Positions 7,626 through 16,274 of a stretch of 48,081 nucleotides of DNA are shown piece by piece. The stretch's first letter is position 1. Each line of letters opens with the position of its first letter. The translations under genes and the position numbers were made by a program. The DNA comes from Chloroflexota bacterium (GTDB taxonomy: Bacteria; Chloroflexota; Dehalococcoidia; Lucifugimonadales; UBA3495). The notes below the pieces were generated by a model. That model had not been told where the DNA came from, ran no database searches, and was given only the letters and a program-made list of their open reading frames with translations. The stretch covers positions 1-48,081 of the forward strand of contig VXOH01000185.1 in assembly GCA_009840135.1 (NCBI GenBank), written 5' to 3'.

Positions 7626-8384
7626 TTGTCCCAGACCGCTGACATTCACGCTTCCCTGTTTGTAACCTGCATTGTTGACCAGCTTTATCCCCAGGTAGGC
7701 GTAAGCGCCGTTAGGGTGCTGCGCCGGCTGGGAGTGGAAGTGGACTTTCCCCTGGACCAGACCTGCTGCGGGCAGCCTCTTTACAATTCGGGATTTACGC
7801 GACAGGCCCGACAATTAGCCGAGAGAACCCTGGAAAGCCTTTCCCTCGCCCAGTATGTCGTGGTGCCTTCCGGTTCCTGCGCTGCCATGCTCAAGGTGTT
7901 TTACCGCGACCTTTTTGCGGGAGATGCCCAGTGGGAGGAGCGGGCCGAGCGGCTTGCCGGGCGCGTGTACGAATTTTCCGAGTTCCTGGTCAAGGTGCTG
8001 GACATTACTGACGTTGAAGCCAGTCTTCCTTCCAGGGCGACTTACCATTCCAGCTGCCACCTGCTGCGGGAACTGGAAGTAAGGGAGGAACCGCTGGCGT
8101 TGTTGAACCGGGTGGACGGACTGGAGTTGGAGCCGCTGCCCCAGGCGGCAACCTGCTGTGGTTTTGGAGGTACATTTTCGGTGAAGTATCCCCATATTTC
8201 CGAGGGGATGCTCCAGGACAAGATTGATAACGTCCTGGGGACCGGTGCCGATACCTTGATTGCATGCGACATGAGCTGTCTGATGCACATTGGCGGCGGC
8301 CTGAGTCGGCAGGGACATCCGGTGGCGACAGCGCACATCGCGGAGGTCCTGGACAGCCGGAGAGGGGGCGCTTCCCATGGCTGA
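7626..8384 (+). CDS. lutA: LutA-type (Fe-S)-binding protein of lactate utilisation
   Basis: A 252-residue cysteine-rich CCG-domain protein. Two CCG modules are visible: ASLFVTC with TCCGQPLYNSG near residues 8-55, and SSCHLL with CCGFGGTFSV in the second half, both typical of LutA/YkgE and heterodisulfide-reductase-like subunits that bind non-cubane Fe-S clusters. The frame opens at TTG 7614 and has ATG 7620; I prefer TTG 7626 because TGAGGA sits five bases before it and family members start just ahead of the first motif. It overlaps lutB by eight bases. With LutB and LutC it oxidises lactate (or a similar 2-hydroxyacid) to the keto acid. Confidence 0.88.
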   Translation: MSQTADIHASLFVTCIVDQLYPQVGVSAVRVLRRLGVEVDFPLDQTCCGQPLYNSGFTRQARQLAERTLESLSLAQYVVVPSGSCAAMLKVFYRDLFAGDAQWEERAERLAGRVYEFSEFLVKVLDITDVEASLPSRATYHSSCHLLRELEVREEPLALLNRVDGLELEPLPQAATCCGFGGTFSVKYPHISEGMLQDKIDNVLGTGADTLIACDMSCLMHIGGGLSRQGHPVATAHIAEVLDSRRGGASHG

Positions 8385-9879
8385 AATCAAGACCGCCCAG
8401 TTCCAGTCCGCTTCCGGCGCCGCCATTAAGGATCCCATTTTACGCCGCGCGCTGACCCAGGTTGGCGGAGGATTCAGTGAAGCCAGGCTGGACGCCATTG
8501 ACGAGGTTGGCGAGGACGTCTGGGAAAGCTGGAGGGAAGAGGCCAGGCGCATCAAGATTCATGCGTTGGACAACCTGGACTATTACCTTGAACTGCTCCA
8601 CGACCGTGTGACCCAGGCTGGCGGTCACGTGCATTTCGCCCGGGACGCGACCCAGGCCAATGAGATAGTTTCCCGGATTGCCAATTCACGAGGCGTAAAG
8701 ATCGCCACCAAGAGCAAGTCCATGGTCTCCGAGGAGTTGGACCTCAACAAGACCCTGGAGGCCAATGGCGTAGAGGTTTACGAAACGGACCTGGGAGAGT
8801 ACATCATCCAGCTGGCTGAAGAAACTCCCTCGCACCTGGTGGCGCCGGCCCTTCACAAGACGAAGGAGCAGGTTTCGGAACTCTTCCATGAGAAGCTGGG
8901 GGTGCCCCTCACTGACGACATAGAGGAAATGGCTCGGGTTGCGCGGGTTACGCTTCGGGATAAATTCCTGCAGGCGGATCTGGGCATCAGCGGAGCTAAC
9001 TTCCTGGTGGCCGAAACCGGAACACTGGTAATCATCACCAATGAAGGCAACGGGCGCCTCTGCACGTCTGCCCCCCGGATCCACATCGGTATAACCGGCA
9101 TGGAAAAGGTGATTCCGTCGCTTCAGGACCTGGCGGTCTTTTTGCGCTTGCTGCCCCGCTCGGCAACGGGCCAGCGGTTGACCAGCTACGTGAGCATGGT
9201 GACCGGGCCGCGCCGCAGTGAGGACGAGGACGGCCCCGAGGAATTTCACCTGGTGCTGGTTGACAACGGACGTTCCCGCCTCCTCGCCGACCCGGACTTG
9301 CGGGAGTCCCTTTACTGTATCCGGTGCGGCGCCTGCCTGAACATCTGCCCAGTTTACGGCAAGATCGGGGGGCACGCTTACGGATGGGTATATCCCGGAC
9401 CCATCGGCGCCATAGTCTCGCCAACGCTGGTGGGGCTGGGCCAGGCGAAGGACCTGCCCCAGGCATCCAGTCTTTGCGGAGCGTGCCGGGAGGTTTGCCC
9501 CATCAAGATAAACATTCCGAGAATGCTGCTCCACCTGCGCCACAAGCTGGCGGAAAGTCCTGATGAGTCGGAAAGAGCCGCGTCAACCGCCGAGAAGATT
9601 GCGGCCAACGGATACGCCTGGCTGATGAGCAACCAAACAATGCTTACCGCAGCAAAGAAGGTGGGTCGCCTGGCTCAGACGCCCTTTGTCAGCGACGGTA
9701 AGGTGTCCAGGGCTCCCCTGCCGCTGGTTTCGAAGTGGACGGCGGCCCGGGACCTGCCTGCCTTGCCCAAACGTACCTTCCGCGAAATATGGGAGCAGGA
9801 ACTGGAGGGGCAAGGGGAGCAACAACGTGCAGCGAGGAATAGGGACAATGACATCGGACAGGACGGCAACCAGGCATGA
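8377..9879 (+). CDS. lutB: LutB-type iron-sulfur protein of lactate utilisation
   Basis: A 500-residue protein with an N-terminal LUD domain (roughly residues 60-300, including KSKSMVSEELDLN and FLVAETGTLVI) and a C-terminal ferredoxin-type segment. That segment has CIRCGACLNICPVYGKIGG near residue 315 and SSLCGACREVCPIKINIP near residue 367, two CxxCxxCxxxCP motifs for [4Fe-4S] clusters. This architecture is diagnostic for LutB/YkgF. It overlaps lutA by eight bases and lutC by four (ATGA), so the three are translationally coupled. The C-terminal 40 residues after the ferredoxin-linked domain are charged and less conserved. Confidence 0.93.
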   Translation: MAEIKTAQFQSASGAAIKDPILRRALTQVGGGFSEARLDAIDEVGEDVWESWREEARRIKIHALDNLDYYLELLHDRVTQAGGHVHFARDATQANEIVSRIANSRGVKIATKSKSMVSEELDLNKTLEANGVEVYETDLGEYIIQLAEETPSHLVAPALHKTKEQVSELFHEKLGVPLTDDIEEMARVARVTLRDKFLQADLGISGANFLVAETGTLVIITNEGNGRLCTSAPRIHIGITGMEKVIPSLQDLAVFLRLLPRSATGQRLTSYVSMVTGPRRSEDEDGPEEFHLVLVDNGRSRLLADPDLRESLYCIRCGACLNICPVYGKIGGHAYGWVYPGPIGAIVSPTLVGLGQAKDLPQASSLCGACREVCPIKINIPRMLLHLRHKLAESPDESERAASTAEKIAANGYAWLMSNQTMLTAAKKVGRLAQTPFVSDGKVSRAPLPLVSKWTAARDLPALPKRTFREIWEQELEGQGEQQRAARNRDNDIGQDGNQA

Positions 9880-10637
9880 CTAACCAGGTTGAAACCTCGC
9901 TTGGGATTCCCAGGGACGAGTTCCTGGCCCACGTGCGTCGAAGCCTTGGCCGGGGCCCGGATGTCCTCCAGCCCGACGTTTCCAACCCCGTCCTCCAGGA
10001 GACCCTGGCCCAAATGGAAAGCAGGGCCGAGGAAGCGCGGCGACGGCTCGAGGCCGAACGAGAGTCTCTGGTGGACCGATTCGCCGAGACAGCGCAGTTG
10101 CGTAACTGGAACCTGTTCTGGACGGGGAGTTCGGAACACGCGGTTAGTTACATCGTTGAGGTAGCCCAGGCCCATAGTGGCGGTCAGGTAGCGCGCTCTG
10201 ACCAATCGGCTCTGACGGATTTGCCCCTGGACGATGCCCTGGAGAGCCTCGGGATACGGTCGGTGTTGGTCAAGCGTGGTGACGAGCGCACCCAGGATTC
10301 ACTTAGGCAGCAAATCGTTGAATCCGGGGTGGGAGTGACCGGGGCGGACTTTGCGGTTGCGGAGACGGGATCAGTGGTTGTTCTGCCACGGCAAGGCTTG
10401 AGCCGGCTCGTGTCCCTCGTTCCTCCCGTTCACGTGGCAGTGGTGCGGCCCCAGGACGTGGTTGGCAGCCTGGATGATGTATTCCTGTTTCGCAGGTTGG
10501 AATACCACGGCAATGGGGGCGACATGGGGAGTTATGTGAATTTCATAACCGGCCCCAGTCGCACTGCCGATATTGAAATGAAGCTGGTGGTGGGCGTCCA
10601 CGGCCCGAGGGAAGTACACCTGGTGCTGCTGGGTTAG
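9876..10637 (+). CDS. lutC: LutC-type LUD-domain protein
   Basis: A 253-residue LUD-domain protein, the third subunit of the LutABC lactate oxidation complex. The conserved central GVGVTGADFAVAETGSVVVL and RLVSLVPPVHVAVV are family hallmarks, and the C-terminus ends in the usual GPRxVHLVLLG. The start ATG overlaps the lutB stop by four bases. No lactate permease follows. Confidence 0.93.
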   Translation: MTNQVETSLGIPRDEFLAHVRRSLGRGPDVLQPDVSNPVLQETLAQMESRAEEARRRLEAERESLVDRFAETAQLRNWNLFWTGSSEHAVSYIVEVAQAHSGGQVARSDQSALTDLPLDDALESLGIRSVLVKRGDERTQDSLRQQIVESGVGVTGADFAVAETGSVVVLPRQGLSRLVSLVPPVHVAVVRPQDVVGSLDDVFLFRRLEYHGNGGDMGSYVNFITGPSRTADIEMKLVVGVHGPREVHLVLLG

Positions 10638-10670
10638 CGCCGAATATATCCAGGGCCAGGAGGCCAGGCC

Positions 10671-11015
10671 ATGCCCGTAAGAATAGGCTTCACCGTGTTC
10701 CGCAAGCAAATGCTGGAGAAGGAACTTGACAACATCATGGGGCTGTTGCCTCAGCTGGGTGTCGAAAAAGTATTCCTGACCGGCGACATGATCAGCGGGG
10801 ATATCTCTCCCGACAGCCGCATAGACCTGGTGGTGGTTCACGACACCGATGCCGCGTTCGGTCGCCGGGCTGACTTTTTCTCCTACCACCTGGCCAGCAT
10901 GGTGGCGGTGGACTGCCAGGTATATACTCCCCGGGAATTCGAGGAAATGCAGGACACGCTACCTGCGCTATGCTTAGCGAAAAAGTACGGAAGGGTGATT
11001 TTCAGTGCCGAATAA
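10671..11015 (+). CDS. MNT-type nucleotidyltransferase-fold protein, active site degenerate
   Basis: A 114-residue protein of the MNT (minimal nucleotidyltransferase) fold, placed immediately before a HEPN gene as in MntA-HepT pairs. The usual GS(x8-13)DxD core reads G38-D39 then S-R50-I-D52: the Ser is replaced by Asp and the first catalytic Asp by Arg, so nucleotidyl transfer is doubtful. Start ATG with AGGAGG seven bases upstream. It lies 33 bases after lutC and overlaps the HEPN gene by 11 bases, so it may ride on the lut transcript. It may act as a binding antidote rather than an enzyme. Confidence 0.7.
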   Translation: MPVRIGFTVFRKQMLEKELDNIMGLLPQLGVEKVFLTGDMISGDISPDSRIDLVVVHDTDAAFGRRADFFSYHLASMVAVDCQVYTPREFEEMQDTLPALCLAKKYGRVIFSAE

Positions 11016-11406
11016 TCTGGCCGAGGGAGCGCGTTGGCTTCGCCAGGCAGAGCAGGACCTGCTTGACGCCCAGTTCAACCGAGAAGGGGAACGCTACAAC
11101 CTGGCCTGCTTCCTTTGCCAGCAGGCGGCGGAAAAGGCGGTTAAGGCTTATCTTTACCACCGGGGTTCGGAAGATGTGTGGGGGCACTCGCTGATAGACC
11201 TTTGCGAAGATGCAAAGGTTTTTGAGATGTACTTTGACGTCATCAAGAGTGAGGCCCGTCAACTGGACAAATACTTTGAGATAACCCGCTACCCGGGCTT
11301 CCTGCCGGGAGGCATCTGCTCGGAGGCCTTCGAGGACGTAGATGCGGAGAGAGCCCTGTTCCTGGGCCGTACCGTGGTGGAGTTTGTGAAGGAGCGGCTG
11401 GGTTAA
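11005..11406 (+). CDS. HEPN-domain protein
   Basis: A 133-residue helical HEPN protein, partner of the MNT protein just upstream (11-base overlap). Hallmarks are [12 protein letters not shown] at the N-terminus, [20 protein letters not shown] in the middle, then GHSLIDL. The Arg-to-His distance here is longer than the R-x4-6-H of HEPN ribonuclease toxins, so RNase activity is uncertain; in MNT/HEPN pairs the HEPN protein is normally the effector. Start GTG at 11005, after an AAGGG. It is the last gene before the convergent glycerate kinase. Confidence 0.85.
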   Translation: MPNNLAEGARWLRQAEQDLLDAQFNREGERYNLACFLCQQAAEKAVKAYLYHRGSEDVWGHSLIDLCEDAKVFEMYFDVIKSEARQLDKYFEITRYPGFLPGGICSEAFEDVDAERALFLGRTVVEFVKERLG

Positions 11407-11431
11407 GTACTACAGGGCGCTGGCATAGTAC

Positions 11432-12574
11432 CTACCTGCTGGCTGCCTGCCACAGCCTTACCGTTCTTTCCGCAGCCCCCTCCAGCAATTCTTCCGTTCT
11501 TGACAGGCTCCTTTCAAAATTCATGGGGCGGTCGGATATGCAGACAACTCCGGCAATGCCGTTGTTGTAGAGTTCCTGGTAGCCTTCTCCCAGGCTGCCC
11601 GCCAGGATGACCGCGGGGACGCCGTAGGGTGCCGCCTTTCTGGCTACACCTACCGGGGCCTTGTTGTAGATTGACGAAAGGTCGGCGCGCCCTTCCCCGG
11701 TAAGAACCAGGTCCGCGTCGCACACCTGTTCCTCAAATCCCAGGACCTCGCAAACCATGTCTATGCCTGACTGAAGGCGGCCGCCGGCGAAGGCCATCAG
11801 CCCGGCTCCCAACCCGCCGGCCGCGCCGGCGCCGGGGAAATCGCCTTCCAGAAAGTCCAGGCCCAGGTCCTGTCGGGCCACGGCGGCGAAATTGGCCAGG
11901 GCGGCGTCGAGCTCGGCCACAATTTCCGGCGTGGCCCCCTTCTGGGGTCCATAGATGGCCGAGGCGCCGGACGGCCCGCACAGGGGATTGGTAACGTCGG
12001 TGGCCCCGATTATAGAAACCTGGGACAGGCTGGAATGCATCCCGGACGTGTCTATCCGGGCCAGTCTGGCCAGGGCCGCGCCTCCCTTGGGTAACTGATT
12101 GCCGTTCCCATCCAGGAAGCGCGCGCCCAGGGCGGAGGCCATGCCCATGCCCGCGTCGTTGGTGGCGCTGCCGCCCAAACCTACGATAATTCTCGTAAAG
12201 CCCCGGTCTATGGCTTCCTTGATAACTTCGCCCGTGCCGTAGGTAGTTGTGGTTCGGGGATTGCGGCGGCGGGGAGGGACCATGGCCAGGCCGGAAGCTC
12301 GGGCCATTTCAATGACTGCCGTCTGTCCGTCGCCCAGAACTCCCCAGGAAGCTTCCACGGCATGACCCAAGGGCCCTGTAACTATGCTGCGGAAAATCTG
12401 CCCTTGGGTGCTGTCCACCAGAACTTCCAGGGTACCGTCGCCGCCGTCTGCCACGGGCACCAGGACCGTGGCCGTTTCCGGCGAGGCTCGGAGCACGCCG
12501 CGCTCTATGGCTTGTGCGGCCTGGAGGGCCGATATGCTTCCTTTGAAGCTCTGGGGGGCAATTACTATCTTCAT
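11432..12574 (-). CDS. Glycerate kinase (GlxK/GarK type)
   Basis: A 380-residue glycerate 2-kinase family protein that phosphorylates D-glycerate with ATP. The N-terminus MKIVIAPQSFKGSISA, the motif VPVADGGDGTLEVL and the glycine-rich RIIVGLGGSATNDAGMGMASALG are characteristic. The length is normal. The frame is open 39 codons upstream, but the first Met of the conserved N-terminus (12574) has GGAG five bases before it. It may feed C2/C3 acids such as glycolate or glycerate into glycolysis, in line with the nearby lut operon. It ends 25 bases from the HEPN stop, and it is divergent from the M20 genes. Confidence 0.92.
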   Translation of the reverse strand: MKIVIAPQSFKGSISALQAAQAIERGVLRASPETATVLVPVADGGDGTLEVLVDSTQGQIFRSIVTGPLGHAVEASWGVLGDGQTAVIEMARASGLAMVPPRRRNPRTTTTYGTGEVIKEAIDRGFTRIIVGLGGSATNDAGMGMASALGARFLDGNGNQLPKGGAALARLARIDTSGMHSSLSQVSIIGATDVTNPLCGPSGASAIYGPQKGATPEIVAELDAALANFAAVARQDLGLDFLEGDFPGAGAAGGLGAGLMAFAGGRLQSGIDMVCEVLGFEEQVCDADLVLTGEGRADLSSIYNKAPVGVARKAAPYGVPAVILAGSLGEGYQELYNNGIAGVVCISDRPMNFERSLSRTEELLEGAAERTVRLWQAASR

Positions 12575-12610
12575 GGGTACTCCACTTTCTGGATACTCGC
12601 CTAATCCGTT

Positions 12611-12649
12611 GCTTGCCAGGCGTGCTTGCCAGGCGTGCTTGCCAGGGGT
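12611..12649. repeat. Three tandem copies of a 13-bp unit
   Basis: GCTTGCCAGGCGT is repeated three times without gaps; the third copy has one G for C change. It sits in the divergent promoter region between the glycerate kinase and the M20 genes. It may be slippage or iterated binding sites. Confidence 0.8.
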
Positions 12650-12745
12650 CGAGCTGGGGTGCCTGGGCGCACCTCTCATCAGCCGACCCAATGGGCCTGT
12701 GGCGCTATCCTGCTGGTAAGGGTTGTATCCATTCTAACCTCTCTC

Positions 12746-12754
12746 TGCTAAAAT
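12746..12754 (+). promoter_or_regulatory. Extended -10 promoter element of the M20 operon
   Basis: TGCTAAAAT, a TGn-extended -10, about 80 bases before the TTG start of the first M20 gene. No convincing -35 is present. The same nine-base motif occurs upstream of two minus-strand genes in the window (34547-34555 and 38370-38378). Confidence 0.35.
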
Positions 12755-12833
12755 CGGGGCACGTCGCCGGAGCCCATTTGTTCGGCTCCACAGGGCTTAC
12801 CGTTCTCGGTCCCTCGACGAAGGAGGTGGCTCG

Positions 12834-14165
12834 TTGCCGTCAAAAGAAGACCTGAAACGCCAGGCATTTGAAGCCATAGACTCACGGGCTGATGAATTGG
12901 TCAACCTGGCGAAAACGATATTGCAAAACCCTGAGCCGGGGTTCCGAGAAGTAAAGACCTCTCAGTTGGTTTGCAGCAAGCTGGCGGAAATGGGCCTGCC
13001 TTTCCGGTCGGGTCTGGGGCTGACCGGAGTCAGGGCGGACCTGACCGGAGGAAGTCCGGGTCCCACCATGGCGCTGCTTGGCGAACTGGATTCGCTGATA
13101 GTTAACGAGCACCCGCATGCCGACGCCAGCACGGGTGCGGCCCATGCGTGCGGCCACCATTGCCAGATCGGTATGCTGTTGGGAGCGGGATTGGGCCTCA
13201 ACCAGCCGGATATTCTTTCGTCCCTCAGCGGGCGGGTAGCCCTGATTGCGGTACCTGCCGAAGAATACATCGAGATTGAATACCGCGACTCCTTGCGGCG
13301 CGAAGGTCAGATTGAATTTCTTGGCGGTAAGCCCGAATTGATCAAGCTGGGCGAGTTTGACGATGTGGACCTGGCGATGATGGTCCACACCACCAGTAAC
13401 GTTGAAGAAGGAAAGCTGTGCATCAGCGGCACAAACAACGGCACGGTTGCCAAGAAAATCCAGTTCCTGGGCAAAGGGGCCCATGCCGGTGGGTCGCCGC
13501 ACCTGGGAATAAACGCACTTAATGCCGCAACCCTGGCCCTGAGCGCCATTCACTACAACCGGGAGACCTTCCGTGATTCAGACACGGTGCGGGTCCATCC
13601 CATCATTACCAAGGGCGGCGAGGCCGTTAGCGCCGTTCCGGCGGAGGTAAGGATGGAGACCTTTGTGCGCGGCAAGACCTTGGACGCCATCATGGATGCC
13701 AATATGAAGGTTGACCGGGCTCTCCGGGCCGGCGCGATGGCCGTGGGGGCCGGCGTGAACATCCAGACCATCCCTGGATACATGCCCCTGGTCCAGAACC
13801 GGCAAATGAACGATATTTTCGGGCCCAACGCCGCTGCCCTGGTGGGCGAGGAGGGCGTGGGCCACGTGGCCCACAGAACCGGCTCCACCGACATGGGTGA
13901 TATCAGCCAGATTATGCCGGCCATTCATCCCTACGTGGGAGGGGCCACCGGCCTGGGTCATGGCGCCGATTACGTGATCCAGGACTACCAGTTGGCGGTT
14001 ATTACGGCAGCAAAGTCAATGGCGGCGACAGTCATTGACCTCCTGGCCGATGGGGCAAACCTGGGAGGCAGGGTTGTGGCCGAGCACCGGCCGGAAATGA
14101 CCAGAGCAGAGTACCTGACGTTCATGCGGTCCCTGGCCAGCGAACAGACCTTTGAGGCTGAATAG
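12834..14165 (+). CDS. M20-family amidohydrolase, first of a tandem pair
   Basis: A 443-residue metallopeptidase of the M20D/AbgB type, probably hydrolysing an aminoacyl or p-aminobenzoyl-glutamate-like amide. Visible motifs: GELDSLIVNEHPHAD, metal-binding AHACGHHCQIG near residue 102, VPAEEY (general base Glu), a dimerisation lid region with GAHAGGSPHLGINALNA, and the C-terminal GSTDMGDISQIMPAIHPYVGG. The start is TTG 12834, with AGGAGGT six bases upstream. It is followed after two bases by a paralogue with the same motifs, so the two are co-transcribed and may form a hetero-oligomer or differ in substrate. Confidence 0.88.
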   Translation: MPSKEDLKRQAFEAIDSRADELVNLAKTILQNPEPGFREVKTSQLVCSKLAEMGLPFRSGLGLTGVRADLTGGSPGPTMALLGELDSLIVNEHPHADASTGAAHACGHHCQIGMLLGAGLGLNQPDILSSLSGRVALIAVPAEEYIEIEYRDSLRREGQIEFLGGKPELIKLGEFDDVDLAMMVHTTSNVEEGKLCISGTNNGTVAKKIQFLGKGAHAGGSPHLGINALNAATLALSAIHYNRETFRDSDTVRVHPIITKGGEAVSAVPAEVRMETFVRGKTLDAIMDANMKVDRALRAGAMAVGAGVNIQTIPGYMPLVQNRQMNDIFGPNAAALVGEEGVGHVAHRTGSTDMGDISQIMPAIHPYVGGATGLGHGADYVIQDYQLAVITAAKSMAATVIDLLADGANLGGRVVAEHRPEMTRAEYLTFMRSLASEQTFEAE

Positions 14166-14167
14166 AT

Positions 14168-15514
14168 ATGTTTACTAGAGAAGAACTAAAGCGCAAGGCC
14201 TGCGAGGCCATTGACCGGCACCGTACTGAGATTATCGGAGTTTCGCAGCAAATTCTGAAGAACCCGGAGCCGGGGTTCAGCGAATACAAGACCGCCAAGT
14301 TGGTGGCCGACAAGTTTGACGAGATGGGAATTGGCTACCGCAGCAGCCTCGCGATAACAGGCCTGAAGGGCCAGGTTTCCGGTGGCGCTGGTCCGGGACC
14401 CAGGGTGGCAGTAATTGGGGAGTTGGACTCGCTGATAGTCAACGAACATCCCCATGCCGACGAGGAAACCGGCGCCGCTCACGCCTGCGGCCATCACTGC
14501 CAGATCGGGATGATGCTGGGGGCCATGCGGGGACTTATGCAGCCGGAGGTTCTGGCCGAGCTTTCTGGGGAACTCGTTCCTTTCGCCGTACCCGCCGAGG
14601 AGTTCATCGAAGTGGCCCGCCGCCTTCAGATGAGAGAAGAGAAGAAGCTGGAATTCATGGGCGGCAAGCAGGAGTTGATCCGGCTGGGCGAGTTCGACGA
14701 CGTGGACGTGGCCATGATGTGCCATACCGCCAGCGATATGGGCGACCACAGATTTGCCATAGGTGGGACCAGCAACGGCCATGTGGTCAAATACGTCCAG
14801 TTCCTGGGAAGAGGTTCCCATGCCGGCAGCGCTCCCCACATGGGCATAAACGCCTTGAATGCGGCTTCCTTCGCCCTACAGGCAATTCACGCCAACCGGG
14901 AGGTATTCCGGGGAGAGGACACGGTCCGGGTACACGGCATAATGACCAAAGGTGGGGAAGCGGTAAACGCGGTGCCCGCTGACGTCCGATTGGAATGGCG
15001 GGTCAGGTCGGGCAGCCCCAAAGCGGTTGTCCGGAATTCTGAGTTGGTGGACCGCTGCTTCAAGTCCGGAGCCCTGGCCGTTGGAGCCAAGGTCAACATC
15101 ACGAACATACCTGGCTATCTGCCCATGAAGCATGATACGCATCTGCAAGAGCTATTCAGGCAGAATTCCAGCAAGGTCGTTGGCGAATCCAGAACCCTGA
15201 TAATTCCAGGACGCCGCAACCGGGGTGGATCAACGGACATGGGAGACCTAAGCCACCTGATACCTGTCTGCCATCCTTATGCTGCCGGCGCTGTCGGCTC
15301 GGGCCACAGCAAAGAGTACCTAATATCCGACTATGAGTCTGCCGTGGTAAATCCGGCCAAGATCATGGCGATGGTGGTAATTGATTTGCTCGCCGAGGGG
15401 GCAAAGAAGGCCAACGAGGTGACGGCATCCCACCGGCCGGCAATGAGAAAGGAGGCCTACCTCCGGTTCCAGCGGGAAAGGGCCGGATTCGTGGAGTTTG
15501 ACGGTGCGCAATAG
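14168..15514 (+). CDS. M20-family amidohydrolase, second of a tandem pair
   Basis: A 448-residue paralogue of the preceding gene with the same organisation: NPEPGFSEYKTAKLV near the N-terminus, GELDSLIVNEHPHADEETG, AHACGHHCQIGMMLGA, VPAEEFIEVARR, SHAGSAPHMGINALNA, and GSTDMGDLSHLIPVCHPYAAG. Metal and general-base positions are kept in both copies, so neither looks dead. Divergence is greatest in the central lid domain and the C-terminal tail. Start ATG with GAGG about ten bases upstream. A terminator follows at 15556. Confidence 0.88.
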   Translation: MFTREELKRKACEAIDRHRTEIIGVSQQILKNPEPGFSEYKTAKLVADKFDEMGIGYRSSLAITGLKGQVSGGAGPGPRVAVIGELDSLIVNEHPHADEETGAAHACGHHCQIGMMLGAMRGLMQPEVLAELSGELVPFAVPAEEFIEVARRLQMREEKKLEFMGGKQELIRLGEFDDVDVAMMCHTASDMGDHRFAIGGTSNGHVVKYVQFLGRGSHAGSAPHMGINALNAASFALQAIHANREVFRGEDTVRVHGIMTKGGEAVNAVPADVRLEWRVRSGSPKAVVRNSELVDRCFKSGALAVGAKVNITNIPGYLPMKHDTHLQELFRQNSSKVVGESRTLIIPGRRNRGGSTDMGDLSHLIPVCHPYAAGAVGSGHSKEYLISDYESAVVNPAKIMAMVVIDLLAEGAKKANEVTASHRPAMRKEAYLRFQRERAGFVEFDGAQ

Positions 15515-15555
15515 CCTGCGATAGGGCTCGATTTAACCGAAAAACACTGGAAGGG

Positions 15556-15585
15556 GGTCCCGCAATTTGCGGGGCCTTTCTTATT
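15556..15585 (+). terminator. Intrinsic terminator of the M20 pair
   Basis: GGTCCCGCA / TGCGGGGCC (15556-15564, 15568-15576), a 9-bp stem with one G-T pair and a three-base loop, followed by TTTCTTATT. Confidence 0.75.
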
Positions 15586-15632
15586 GCTTCAGCTTTCTCG
15601 GTATCCTGTGCTGAGTAAAAAACTGATCAGTG

Positions 15633-16253
15633 TCAAAAGATGAGCCCAGAGTACTGCATTACCGCCCCGGCAGCCAGGGGAATGGTCAGGTTGTCGTCAA
15701 TGGGCAGTGGCAGGATTTCCACGATGGCGGCCACCACCGCACCGGCAAAAAGGGCTGTTTTCACTTGGGTACCCCCGGCGAAAACCAGTCCGGCGGCCAC
15801 CAGGGAAGCTACCAGGATAAATGCCAGGGTGCCGACCGGTGACTTGCCAAAAAACCTGGGGCCGCCCACCGACTGACCGACTATTGCTGCCGCCGGGTCG
15901 CCCAGGGAGAGGAACAGCAACGCCGCAATCGCCACTGTGGGGTCGAAGAGGGCGAAGGCGAGGCATGACCCAATTAGAAGGTAGGTTGCCCCCGTTATGC
16001 GACTGTCTTCGTTGTTCTTGAGAAGGAGGCGCAGATACCGCAGAAAGAGCCGGTTAATGCTGCCAACCCTGAAGCGCAACAAGTCCAGTGTCAAGCTGAC
16101 CAGGGCAAGGGACCCGGCCAGTATGGCGGGTATCGGCTCCGAAACGAAGAAGGCAACAACGGGAAGTATTGAACCGGCTGCAGCGTGGAAAAGGCGCCTT
16201 TGCCAGGGTGGCCCGTTGGCTATGGCGCCCATTGAATCATTAAGCTCGTTCAA
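15633..16253 (-). CDS. CTP/ATP-dependent polyprenol or diacylglycerol kinase-like membrane protein (SEC59/DGK1/VTE5 family)
   Basis: A 206-residue integral membrane protein with about six hydrophobic segments. The C-terminal half shows the family signature: LSLGDPAAAIVGQSVGG, FFGKSPVGTLAFI, then VVAAIVEILPLPIDDNLTIPL, as in dolichol kinase, phytol kinase and yeast-type DAG kinase. It probably phosphorylates a lipid alcohol with a nucleoside triphosphate. The start is TTG 16253 or possibly the ATG at residue 8. It lies 21 bases after the lipoprotein gene on the same strand. Confidence 0.8.
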   Translation of the reverse strand: MNELNDSMGAIANGPPWQRRLFHAAAGSILPVVAFFVSEPIPAILAGSLALVSLTLDLLRFRVGSINRLFLRYLRLLLKNNEDSRITGATYLLIGSCLAFALFDPTVAIAALLFLSLGDPAAAIVGQSVGGPRFFGKSPVGTLAFILVASLVAAGLVFAGGTQVKTALFAGAVVAAIVEILPLPIDDNLTIPLAAGAVMQYSGLIF

Positions 16254-16274
16254 TATTCCGAGACTTTCCCACTT

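Noticed and set aside
7815-9543. Long minus-strand frames antisense to lutA-lutB
   Set aside because: Antisense to clear LutA/LutB with all Fe-S motifs; no ribosome sites or domains.
11407-11431. GTACTA/TAGTAC inverted repeat between HEPN and glycerate kinase
   Set aside because: Only six paired bases, A+T-rich, and no T-run; too weak for a terminator.
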